Shown one piece after another: positions 1-8,480 of a stretch of 22,049 nucleotides of DNA. Within the stretch, counting starts at the first letter, position 1; every line of letters starts with the position of its first letter. This stretch comes from Acanthamoeba lenticulata. Taxonomy: Eukaryota; Discosea; Longamoebia; Acanthamoebidae. The stretch lies in NCBI GenBank assembly GCA_002179805.1, contig NAVB01000806.1, positions 1 through 22,049 of the forward strand, read 5' to 3'. The notes under the pieces were generated by a model, which made no database searches, had not been told where the DNA came from, and worked only from the letters and a program-made list of their open reading frames with translations. The position numbers and the translations under genes were made by a program.

Positions 1-724
1 CCTCTAAACTTTTGTGGTGTGTGGAGGGATCCAGGATGAGATGGAGATATATAAAGAATTGTACCATCTATTGCAATAATCAACAAAATACTAATAATAT
101 GAGCATCTTTTTTGGCTGAATAAAATAAAGAATTAAACAAAACATTGGTAGGAACCATTATACGTTGTTCAGTACAATCAAATATCCAAGTAAATATATG
201 ACCAAAAATATTTACTCCTTGTTGTAAACGAAATTCAGCTGTTTTCATAGATAATTGTGGTTTTAAAGTGATATAAAGCAATGGAAGAACACGATGCCTA
301 ACTTGTTGCACTTGAGCTTTGGTGCAACGCATCATAAATGCCAATAAAAGATCAACTGGATAATGACGTAAAAATAAAAACAACAAAATACACAATTCTT
401 CCCACTAACTGGTTGGGAGTAAGATTGGTCAAAGCAGAGGGGGTAGTAGGTGCTGGGATGGTGTGAGGCCGTTTTTGCCTTGTAGTACTCTCTTCTTGAG
501 AGGGTGAAGGTGTAAAAAGAAGTGGAGATTGAGGAGGACTAGCAGCTGTAATAGATTTTGATATACAAGCACAATGATGGGTACATCTACCTTTGCAGTT
601 GGAACAGGTACAGAGGGGTGCTACACTGTTCACAATATTCAACATAACAACGAGGGAAATGAATAGTAACTTCAATAGCTTTAATGTCTAAGCCACAGAA
701 GTAGCAAACAACTGTTGCATCCAT
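1..724 (-). pseudogene. DDE_Tnp_4-type transposase, frameshifted and cut by the window edge
   Basis: Read on the minus strand, positions 359-1 encode an unbroken helix-turn-helix plus catalytic segment typical of Harbinger/IS5-like DDE endonucleases. It begins with LRHYPVDLLLAFM, then RHRVLPLLY, then DCTEQRI with the first catalytic Asp at 177-179, a YSAKK motif, and AIDGTI with the second Asp at 66-68, followed by SHPGS. The third acidic residue lies beyond the window. Upstream the reading moves to a second frame (675 to about 400, ending LTPNQL) and then a third (ATG at 724, with CYFCG and CEQC zinc-ribbon-like pairs). At least two frameshifts are therefore needed, near 395-405 and 610-625. 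Two introns could also explain them but I found no good splice sites. The segment is strongly AT-rich unlike everything to its right. Family assignment is confident from motif order; the dead status is inferred. Confidence 0.8.
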
Positions 725-730
725 CACCGT
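1..730 (-). mobile_element. AT-rich DNA transposon remnant (right part)
   Basis: Base composition switches abruptly at about 725-735 from AT-rich to the GC-rich host background, just outside the transposase start codon at 724. This probably marks the element's end. No terminal inverted repeat or target duplication can be defined because the other end is outside the window. The boundary is estimated from composition only. Confidence 0.6.
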
Positions 731-732
731 GA

Positions 733-990
733 GCGCTCAGATTGTGTTGCGCTCTGCGGCCGTTTCACCCGCGCGAACCGGCACGGCCGAGAAAATTTTT
801 TGGCGCACCGCGGCTCACTCAAGCGCACCACCATCCACCCTTCGCTCCCCGGTGGCTTACGGCGCACCAAGGTCATGTTGAGGCGCAGAGAGATCTGGGT
901 TTTGCCTTCGGGAATCTCAAGATCCACAAGGAAGCCGAGCGCTGGCTCCTCGCTGATACACAGCAGGGAGGTGCCAATGCCCAATCCCAA
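733..990 (-). pseudogene. Possible thioesterase-like gene fragment
   Basis: A minus-strand open frame of about 85 residues contains a stretch (ALGFLVDLEIPEG, then ISLRLNMTLVRRKPPGSEG and WMVVRL) whose pattern recalls the strand-turn-strand region of 4HBT_3-type acyl-CoA thioesterases, where a Pro-Pro-Gly turn is followed by W-x-x-V-R. The similarity ends at about 820, and the remainder towards the transposon boundary looks non-coding. No start, catalytic residues or partner exon can be seen. It could be a chance open frame. If real, it is a scrap interrupted near the transposon junction. Confidence 0.2.
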
Positions 991-1002
991 TTAACCACGG
1001 CC

Positions 1003-1685
1003 TCTCAATGTCTTTGGTGCCATGACCATTGGCAAGCCAGGTACTCTCTCTCTCTCTCTCTTCCTTGTTGCGACGTGAACAGACACTGAGAAGAAGAATG
1101 ATGCTTGTTGGCGTGGAAATGACTCGCGTCCACAGGCTTGAAGAAACGGCTGCCATCCTCGACGTCTTCCAGGCGCACGGGCACACTGACGTCGACACTG
1201 CCTGAATGGGCGAGATTGGCTGGCAGAAGCGCGAAGCCCTATCCGTCGGCAGTCATGGGAGTGGCGAAGGACAGTTGGACTCACCGGCCAGAGGACTAGC
1301 GGGAAGGCCTCATTGTTTCAACCCGCTGGTCGGCGGTTTGCTCACCGACCGCTACCACCGCGACACGGAGCAAGTCGAGCCCGGTTCCCGATTCGACCCC
1401 AACAGGTGGCAGGGGAACTTCACGCGCGTGCGCTACTGGAACGACGCCTACTTTGACGCGCTGGACGTGCTGCGGCCGTTGGCCATGAAGCACGGCCTAA
1501 CCGAGGCCGAATGCGCACTGCGCTGGCTTGCGTACCATTCGTTGCTGAAGCGGGAGCACGGCGACGCGATCATCGTGGGCGCGAGCAGCGCCCAACAGCT
1601 CCAAGAAAATCTTGCCGCGTGCGGCAAGGGCCCGCTGCTCAAGGCGCTGGATGATAGGATTGCAAAATTTGTGGCAACCACGTGA
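1003..1685 (+). pseudogene. AKR7-type aldo/keto reductase, internally deleted
   Basis: Three blocks match aflatoxin-aldehyde-reductase-like (AKR7) enzymes, which reduce aldehydes with NADPH in an (alpha/beta)8 barrel. The first is the N-terminal strand VFGAMTIGKPG (1012-1040), followed by a CT-rich GT...AG intron. The second is GVEMTRVHRLEETAAIL and then FQAHGHTDVDTA (about 1110-1202). The third is the C-terminal third, FNPLVGGLLTDRYH through HGDAIIVGAS and the tail (about 1318-1682). After DVDTA, where the family has R-M-Y with the catalytic Tyr, there is a TGA at 1203-1205 and then GEIGWQKRE. The roughly 105 residues that should follow, carrying the catalytic Lys and His, are missing. The first block has a TAA just upstream and no start codon. 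It ends 26 bp from the convergent F-box gene. Family is confident. Loss of function follows from the missing catalytic core. Confidence 0.75.
1044..1063 (+). repeat. CT dinucleotide tract in the AKR pseudogene intron
   Basis: About ten CT units directly follow the GTA donor. They probably served as a polypyrimidine-like stretch in the ancestral intron. Confidence 0.9.
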
Positions 1686-1711
1686 CCACCTAAGATAATG
1701 TCACGGGAGCC

Positions 1712-3678
1712 CTAAACGGGGCCCCGAAGAGCATAAAGGTGTTCCCTATCGTCATCGTTGATGATCTGGGTAGGAACGACCACATGGTTCAGCCAGGCGA
1801 AGCCTTCTTGAATGGCCTTGTCGCGCTGACAAAGTGCCTCCCAGTCGACTCCCTCCGTTTCGGCCCCCAGGCCGAGCAAATCATCGTCGTCCTTGTCCTT
1901 GTCCGTCTGAGCGACATCTTGGTGGTCGATGGCCAAGGCAAACGTGCAGGCCCGAAACACCACCGCCCCGCCGAAGAAGGGGCACAAGTTGCGAGGCGCG
2001 TAGCGTGGGATCTGGCGGTTGTTGTTCATGTGTGACATCAGCATCGCAGACCAGAGCATCAACAAGAGAGGGAGGGCATAGGGAGCCGCACCCTCAGGCG
2101 CTCCATGACTTGGAGCTCGCGTTCCGTGTTCAGGAGGCACATCTGGATGGGAAACAAGCGTTCCCACTCCCGCGCCTCGCCAAGCATCCCATGAAGCTCC
2201 GCGTACGCCTTCTCGCGCGCATGATGATCGCAATGTGAGACGAGTTCTTCATGAACAGCCCGTGCGAAGGGATTGCCATCAAAGTCATAGGACGGGACGG
2301 CCGTCGTACGCGCTGGAAGTGGTCATCGTCCTCGAGAAGTTTGGGAGCGTCGACCAGGTAGATCAAACGCGGCAGGGCGCACTTGGCCAACTGGAGACCC
2401 GGGTAGCCCTCGCTGTTGGAGGTATGATACCAGTTTCTGCGCACAAGGACGAGCGTTTGTCAGTCAAGCCCAGTCCCGTCCAGTCCAGTCCAGGCCAGTC
2501 CGGGCCAGGCCTGCTCTGCCCAGACCCCGAGAGACGGTGTGCTACACACGAACCGTGGTTTGCGTACGGCACAGAAGATGGCCGAGCGCACCTCCGGCTC
2601 CCTGGGTACCGTGAACGAGTTGTAACGCAGGTGCAGCACGCGGCACTCGCCTGCCCTTGCCAGCGTTATATTGCGGCCAACAACACAACCACCACCGCAG
2701 TGGAAGGAGAGGAGGTGGCGCACCGCCTGGGCTCAGCAGGTCAGCGAGGCACTGCGGTCTTAGTGGTGCTCTTCGTGGAGAGAAAACCACTAATCTCGTG
2801 AGCAGGTCGTCGCGGATGACGTCCAGGACAGTGGACAAGGCACCAAACGCCGGTAGACCGGCCACCAGGAAACGCGAGTGCGCGTTGCTCGACCAAACCG
2901 AAGCCATCTCGTGCATGCTGCTCCACACCCAAATCCACAAAACCAAAAACACGCACACACGCCACAGGACGTGAACACCAGACCCAGACCTTGCAGCCAA
3001 ACACGGGCATTGATTGGTTTGATTTGGGGCAAAACACGCACCGGCGGTAGGCGTGTTTCCACCCGCCGTAGCCGGGACGCTCGGCGTGACGCACGGCAAA
3101 CAGGCACAGACGCTGGCGCAACACGGCCAAGCGCGCTGCGCCGTCGTCTTCATTGGACGACTGGCTGTCAGTGTGGCGGCTCTGGTCAGGCTGCACGCCT
3201 GGCTGCGCGGCAAAGGTGGGAAAGACGTCGGCCCGGGCGAGGTTCAACCACTCATTGGACTCACGCGCCACCGACTGCTCTTTAATGACCATACAAGCCA
3301 TAGGCGTTTAGTGCGAGCTGTGATCAAGACAGAAGAAGAGGCAAGGTGAGATGACTGACGTGGTAAGGGTGACGGCCGGCGGCCTCGCCCCAGTAGTCGG
3401 TGCCGAAGCGGCACAGGAACAACGTGCACCACACGACCTCGCTCGTCGACTCTTTCGCCAGCACCCTGCATGTCTGCGCCACCTGCCACCGTTTTGGAAA
3501 GTCGTCAGGTGTTTGCTCGTGTCCCCCCCCCCTCCTCTTGCTTGCTCTACTCCGCTTGGCATCAGCCAACAACACTGGACGCAACTTGAGCAAGATCACG
3601 CGGCGTTGTGTGGAGCAGCACAGTGGCCCAAAGGTTGCTGTCCAGCGCGGTGAGTGGTGACGCCACTTCTTCTTCCAT
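1712..3678 (-). CDS. F-box domain protein, eight exons
   Basis: Exons on the complement: 3678-3586, 3482-3360, 3277-3042, 2917-2791, 2726-2554, 2436-2310, 2211-2092 and 2011-1712. They sum to 433 codons (432 residues) without a stop. Residues about 9-60 form an F-box (LTALDSNLWATVLLH, PRDLAQVAQTCRVLAKES, VVWCTLFLCRFG), the helical motif that docks on Skp1 in SCF ubiquitin ligases. The first intron splits this motif exactly between RDLAQ and VAQTC. The rest, about 370 residues, has no repeat (WD, kelch or LRR) that I recognise. It includes a Trp/Arg-rich HAERPGYGGWKHAYRR segment and an Asp-rich loop near the C-terminus. The target is therefore unknown. Acceptor choices for exons 3 and 7 and the GTTCGT donor of exon 5 are the least certain. 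The DUF4336 gene ends only 56 bp upstream on the same strand. Confidence 0.78.
2469..2512 (+). repeat. CCAGT-type minisatellite in an F-box gene intron
   Basis: Imperfect tandem units of CCAGTC/CCAGGC/CGGGC fill the middle of the intron at 2437-2553. The tract is not coding in the exon model. Confidence 0.75.
3523..3532 (+). repeat. C10 homopolymer in F-box gene intron 1
   Basis: Ten consecutive cytosines lie inside the intron at 3483-3585. This length is prone to sequencing or replication slippage. Because it is intronic in the model, it would not affect the protein. Confidence 0.9.
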
Positions 3679-3734
3679 CTTCACCGCAACAAAACAAAAC
3701 TAAAACTGACGAATGAAGCTCGAAAATTTTGGTG

Positions 3735-5031
3735 TCAAAACTGGGAGGCAAGAGCGGCAAAGTGCTGGCGCATCGTGTTGGGGCCGGCCTTGAGCGGCTC
3801 GCCGTGCGCCATCACCAACAGGCTGATGTCATCCCGCTGGCCCAGCGTCTCCCAGAATTGCTTCATCCGCGCCCGGTCGCGCACAAAGAAGTAGCTGCAG
3901 GCCGGGACAACACAACGAGGTTAGGCCCAAGGGTTCGCACGTCTGCAGACACCAGTTCAACACCAACAACGCACCGCGGCATCCAGGGCACGACGGGACG
4001 TTGGCCGCCGGTGACGATGCCCAGCACGCGCACGTTGAGCGGGCCGTCGGTCACGTTGGTCACCAAATCGCAGAACACGAGCGCCTTCTTGTCGCCCGGC
4101 TCGTCGAGCCCAGTCGTGGAGACGGCCGTCTCGTCTTCTTCTTCCGGCTCCACTGGCCTCTGGTCCAGCGGGTCGTCGCCTTTGGCGGCGCGGGCCTCGA
4201 GGGGCAGCTCGTAGACGAGCTCGGGGATGTAGAGGCCAGCCCCGGGCGTGTAGCACCGAAGGCCCTGCGCGGCGTAGTCATTGCCAAACACGTCCTCCAC
4301 GACGGCGTCCACCGGCACCACGCGGGACACCTGCTTTGTGATGCTCTTGGGGCTGGGGGCCGCCGGTTGGGGTGAGCAGCTCTCATGCACGCGATCGTGC
4401 GGGCTGGTTGGGGGAAGCAGCAGCGGACCAGATGACCTGGGCGTCGGGGTAGCGCTGCTTGTAGACGGCGGCGTCCAGTCGGTGGAAGGGCGATGGCACG
4501 AGGATGTATTTGACCCGCCCGAGGCGGTCGAGCTCGTCCATGCCCTCCGGGCTGAGGGCGATGACGCTGTGCAGGAGCAGGTCCTCGCGGCTCTCCTCCT
4601 TGGGCTCGGCCGTCGAGTCGACGGCGGGCCTCTCGTCGCTGGCACCAGAGGCCGAAGTCCCCGATCGGGGCAGGCGGTAGACCACCATGTTTCGCATCAC
4701 TGCGTCGGACCGGGGCTCTACGCGACCTGTCACCTGTCACCAGCGACCCAGTTGTCTGTTCATGCTCTCGGCAAGAACAGTTGGGACGACGTACCTGCCA
4801 CAGGTTGCCGGCCAGCGGAACGAACGGGCCATGGGGCACAACGTGAGCGTCCCATACTTGCGGCTGCTCACTGCGATTAGTCTCGAACACACCGGAAGAT
4901 ACAAAATCTCAGAATGAAATGAAGCGCACCGGCTGGGAAAAGAGTAGACGGTAGGTGGTCCAGCCCAGGCCAGACAGACCCACAAGGCCTGTCAGCGCCA
5001 AGCCACGCCCGAGAGCAGTCTTTGGCCACAT
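3735..5031 (-). CDS. DUF4336 domain protein with N-terminal hydrophobic segment, five exons
   Basis: Exons on the complement: 5031-4930, 4863-4795, 4733-4429, 4352-3975 and 3894-3735, summing to 338 codons (337 residues). The start at 5031 gives MWPKTALGRG and then a hydrophobic Gly/Leu stretch (residues about 9-24) followed by WTTYRLLF, a likely signal anchor or organelle presequence. DUF4336, a metallo-beta-lactamase-fold-related family of unknown activity, is seen as FVPLAGNLW, RNMVVYRLP, LLLHSVIALSPEG, VKYILVPSPFHRLD, YPDAQVI, VVPVDAVVEDVFG, ALVFCDLVTNV and a C-terminal MAHGEPL. An acidic insert (PVEPEEEDET) sits about residue 227. An apparent TGA at 4909-4911 falls inside the 66-nt first intron, which has a CTAAT branch-like site. 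No classical HxHxDH zinc motif is visible. It probably shares a divergent promoter with the RhoGEF gene. Confidence 0.8.
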
Positions 5032-5240
5032 GTGCAATCTTGTGGAGCTTTTTAGGTTATTTTTATCTTTTCTTTTTCTATTTTGATCGCTTTAAGGTAT
5101 TTGAGCAAGGCATTGATAAAATCAGCAGAAATGCTCGTCATTCCTGCATCAGCTTACATGGCATGACCATTTGCGTGCGCTTCCTGTCACCACGTTCACC
5201 AGGCGCTCGGGGCTTGCAAGAGGAAAGAGAACGACCACAC
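5032..5240. promoter_or_regulatory. Divergent promoter region between the DUF4336 and RhoGEF genes
   Basis: A 209-bp gap between opposed start codons contains a T-rich block (about 5047-5092) typical of upstream regions in compact GC-rich protist genomes. No precise motif could be assigned. Open reading through the gap on the plus strand is low-complexity and Phe-rich, which argues that it is not coding. Confidence 0.5.
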
Positions 5241-8200
5241 ATGGAAGACGAAGTCGCTGGCCGCACGCTCGAGGAGGCGTTTGTGGGCGAGCCAGAACGA
5301 CGCTCCTCCGCGAGAAAGAACGAAAGCGGCGAAGAGGTCACGACGAGCACACCCTGCTCCCCGGGGAGGGAGGGGCGAGGAAATGGAGATGGAGGGGAAG
5401 GCAGCGAAAGCAGCTCGACCAAAAAGGCGAAGAAGATGAAGAAAAAGAAATCAAGTGGGAGTAGCTTCATGCGCAAGGTCGACAAACTTTTGCAAACACA
5501 CGACGAGGATTGGGTCCACGGGGATGAAGGAGCAGAAAGTGGAGGAAGCTCGGCCAAGAAGACCAAAAAGGCCAAGAAGGAGAAGAAGAAGAGGGGCGGC
5601 AGCGCCAGGCGGACGCTGGCCGGTTTGGCCGCGACGCTGCCCACCCTCCGGTCGGCCACGTCGTCGGGGTCCGACTCGGCCAAAGCGCAGACCTTCACCG
5701 GGTCTTCGGGCGAGGTCAAGAACCTCAAGAAGTCGCGGTCGACCGAGTCGGGCTCGCACATCGGCGCCGGCCTGACCTGGGGCGACCTGGGCCAGTCGCC
5801 GGTGGTCACCCGCAAAAAGTCCGCGACCTCGTCGACCGCGTCGCCCCCGCCCCGCATGGAGACGGGCCCGGCCGGGGAGCCGCTCCAGCTCGACGACGAG
5901 GTCGAAGAGTGGGAGCGGTCGGTCGAGCTCGACCTCTGCACCATCGGCCACTTCAAGCTCAGCCTCTCCAACATCTCCGACGACCCCGTCCCCGAAGACG
6001 ACGTCGCGGTGGTCGACGATGATGACGACGTTCATGAAGAAGAAGAAGATGTCGACAAGGTCGTGGACGAGGTCGCCGTCAAGGAAGAAAGTGATGACGA
6101 TGATAAGGAGAAAGAAGCTGATGATGAAGAGGATGACGGAGAGGAAGGTCGAGAGGCCGTCGCGGCACCAGAGGGAGAGATGGGCATGAGGGAGCGGCTG
6201 ATGCTGGAGCTGACGTCGTCGTCGTCGTCGCCGAGCGGCGGCGGCTCGGCCCCGGCGAGCACGCGCACGGCCTCGCGCCAGAGCAAGAGCGCGCAGCTGC
6301 ACAAGCTGCGCTCGATGGAGCCCGCCGCCGTGTGGCGCTCGGTCCACCAGATGGTCGACCGCGAGGCCGAGCACGGCCGGGCCGAGCGCCGGAAGCGGAT
6401 CGACATGCTCTGGCGCGAGCTGATCGACACGGAGATCAACTACGTCAACAACCTCAACACCATCATCCAGGCCTACGTCGTGCCGCTCACGGCCCTGGCC
6501 CAGGAGGGCAAGGGCGTGCTCTCGCCCGGCCAGGTGGACCTCGTCTTCAGCCGCGTGACGCCGCTCCACGCCATCCACCAGGCGCTCCTCGAGGAGTTTA
6601 AGCGCGCCGAGGCCGGCGGGTGCACCTACTCGGACGCATTCCTCACATTCATGCCGTTTCTGAAGGCACGTTTCGCTTGGCCACGCGTAGCGCTGCGGGA
6701 ATTTGAAGAATGACCATGAAACGAAAACAGGTGTACTCGACCTACGTCAACAAGCACCCGGCGGCGATCGAGTTGGTGATAAAGCTCCAGCGCTCGAGCA
6801 GCCGCTTCCGCAAGTTCCTCGACGAGTGCTTCCACCGGACCGGGATGGACGTGGAGAGCATGCTCATCCTCCCCATCCAGCGCCTCCCGCGCTACGAGCT
6901 CATCCTCAACGTACGTATACAGTGTCTGTCTTCATGGCTTGATCGTCGTTGTGGTCATCATCGTCGTCGTCTCCTCGCAGGACCTCGTGCGGCACACGAT
7001 GACGTGCTCCATGCCGGACGAGCACGACAAGCTCAAGAAGCTGCTGACCTCCATCAAGTGCGTCGACGCCTCTTCTGGACAGCATACGCCATCGCAGGCG
7101 GTGGCGATCGGGAAACGAACGTTCACATCACCCACAACACAACACGACACGACACGACATGACACCATGCAGGGAGATCAACACGGCGGTGGTGGAGAGC
7201 CGCAAGCGCGAGGAGAGCGCCGAGCGCATGTACCAGATCTACGCGAGCCTCGTCTTCCCGTCCAAGCAGACCGAGCTCGTACGCGCCTCCCCAGGATCCC
7301 GCACATACACACGCACGCACATGCGCGGATATATGTCCATCAGCGTCTCACCGTAGGCGCGCACGCACGATGACAGAACGTGTTCGACGAGACGATTCGG
7401 GTGTTTGTGAAGGAGGGCATGCTCGACGTGTGCCTCCCGCCCGGGACCACATTCGTGCCGCGCTGCTTCATCCTGTTCACCGACATCCTCGTACGTGAGA
7501 GAGAGAGAGAGAGAGAGAAAGGGGGAGAGAGTTGATCTCTACAGTGCATGAAGGCAAAGGAAGAGAGGCTCAAAGCGTTGTGAATGTGGTCGTGACGGCG
7601 CAGATCTGCACGGTCAAGAAGGGGGCGTCGATGAAGTTCGAGTACTTCTTCAAGCTGACCAACATCACCACGCAGAGTGCCACAAAGAACCTCTCAGCCC
7701 TCTTCGGTGCGTACCCGATCGTCTCAACATTGAACAATCAATAAAAAGAATAGAATTTTCTTATTATTGATTCAATAGGAAAATTGTATTTATTTATTCA
7801 AATAGATAGATTTTTACTCAGTTATTTAGAAATGATTTACAAAAACAAAACAGAGGACGACCGCGTGTTCGCGTTGGCCGACCGCCAGAAGGCGGGGTCG
7901 CGCGTCTCGCGCGGTTCCCGCGGCAAAGGCGGATTCCGGCCTCCCGAGTCTTCCGGGAGCAACTGCGACAACGTGCTCTACCTCCGCGCGACATCGGCCT
8001 GCGAGAAGGAGGCCTGGGTCACCGAGCTCGACCGTCTCTGCGCCCGCGCCCAAGGTTCGTTGTCATCATCATTATCATCATCATCAGGATCTCCTGCCGG
8101 AGCGGCCTCGGCCTGACGTCTGTGCCGTGCAGCCGAGAATGCAAAGAAGGCGCGGCGGTCGATCACGCTGCCCAACCTCAAGGACATGCTCGCTGAGGAG

Positions 8201-8404
8201 GAGAGCGGCGAGGTCTGCCTGCCGCCGCCGGCGCCACCGTCGTGGTCGGCGGACTCCAAGCCGGGCGAGGAGGGCGTCGAGGGAGGGGAGGACGACGACG
8301 ACGCGCATCTCGGGACCAAGAAGAGCACCAAGCGATCGCGGCGCCTCTCGCTGCGCTACAACACCGGCACCCTCCTGCGCAGCCGAACAAAATCCAACAA
8401 TTAA
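5241..8404 (+). CDS. Rho guanine nucleotide exchange factor (DH-PH), eight exons
   Basis: Exons: 5241-6665, 6731-6910, 6981-7057, 7173-7278, 7377-7490, 7604-7706, 7854-8054 and 8133-8404, giving 826 codons (825 residues). The long N-terminus is low complexity: Lys clusters (KKAKKMKKKK, KKTKKAKKEKKKR), a Ser/Thr-rich part, and an acidic block around residues 250-310. The DH (RhoGEF) domain spans about residues 388-585, with LWRELIDTEINYVNNL, PGQVDLVF, PFLKVYSTYVNKHP and the diagnostic LPIQRLPRYELILN. The PH domain (about 605-735) includes PRCFILFTDIL, FEYFFKLTNI and a terminal EAWVTELDRLCARA helix with its conserved Trp. Such proteins load Rho/Rac GTPases with GTP at membranes to remodel actin. 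Exon 1 ends at a GC donor in my preferred model. MEDEVAGRT is chosen as start because upstream sequence is promoter-like. It ends 76 bp from the convergent CH-LIM gene. Confidence 0.9.
7137..7165 (+). repeat. ACACG/ACATG tandem repeat near the end of a RhoGEF intron
   Basis: About five CACGA-type units lie just before the acceptor of the intron at 7058-7172. Confidence 0.8.
7496..7519 (+). repeat. GA dinucleotide tract in a RhoGEF intron
   Basis: A run of GA units follows the GTACGT donor of the intron at 7491-7603. Confidence 0.9.
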
Positions 8405-8480
8405 TTGTGAAAAGAAAAGGACAAAAATGACAACAATTCCTTTTAAAGAAAAATAATTAATTAATTAATATTATGAATTA
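8405..8480. other. Convergent 3' spacer with AT-rich shared end
   Basis: Seventy-six bases separate the RhoGEF stop (8402-8404) from the CH-LIM stop (8481-8483). The centre is AATTAATTAATTAATATTA, a nearly self-complementary AT block that could serve 3'-end formation on both strands. No canonical AATAAA is present on the plus strand, so the polyadenylation role is inferred from position and composition. Confidence 0.45.

Noticed and set aside
4060..4890. DUF4336 gene starting at a GTG near 4890
   Set aside because: Nuclear genes rarely start with GTG. A 66-nt intron removes the upstream TGA and gives an ATG start at 5031 with a sensible hydrophobic N-terminus.
5022..5240. N-terminal extension of the RhoGEF frame upstream of 5241
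   Set aside because: The sequence is T-rich and gives a Phe/Leu low-complexity peptide, and it overlaps the start of the divergent DUF4336 gene, so it is promoter rather than coding.
5451..6578. A 375-residue antisense open frame inside RhoGEF exon 1
   Set aside because: Long antisense frames are expected opposite GC-rich exons. The peptide is His/Arg/Val-rich without any domain, while the sense strand has a clear DH domain.
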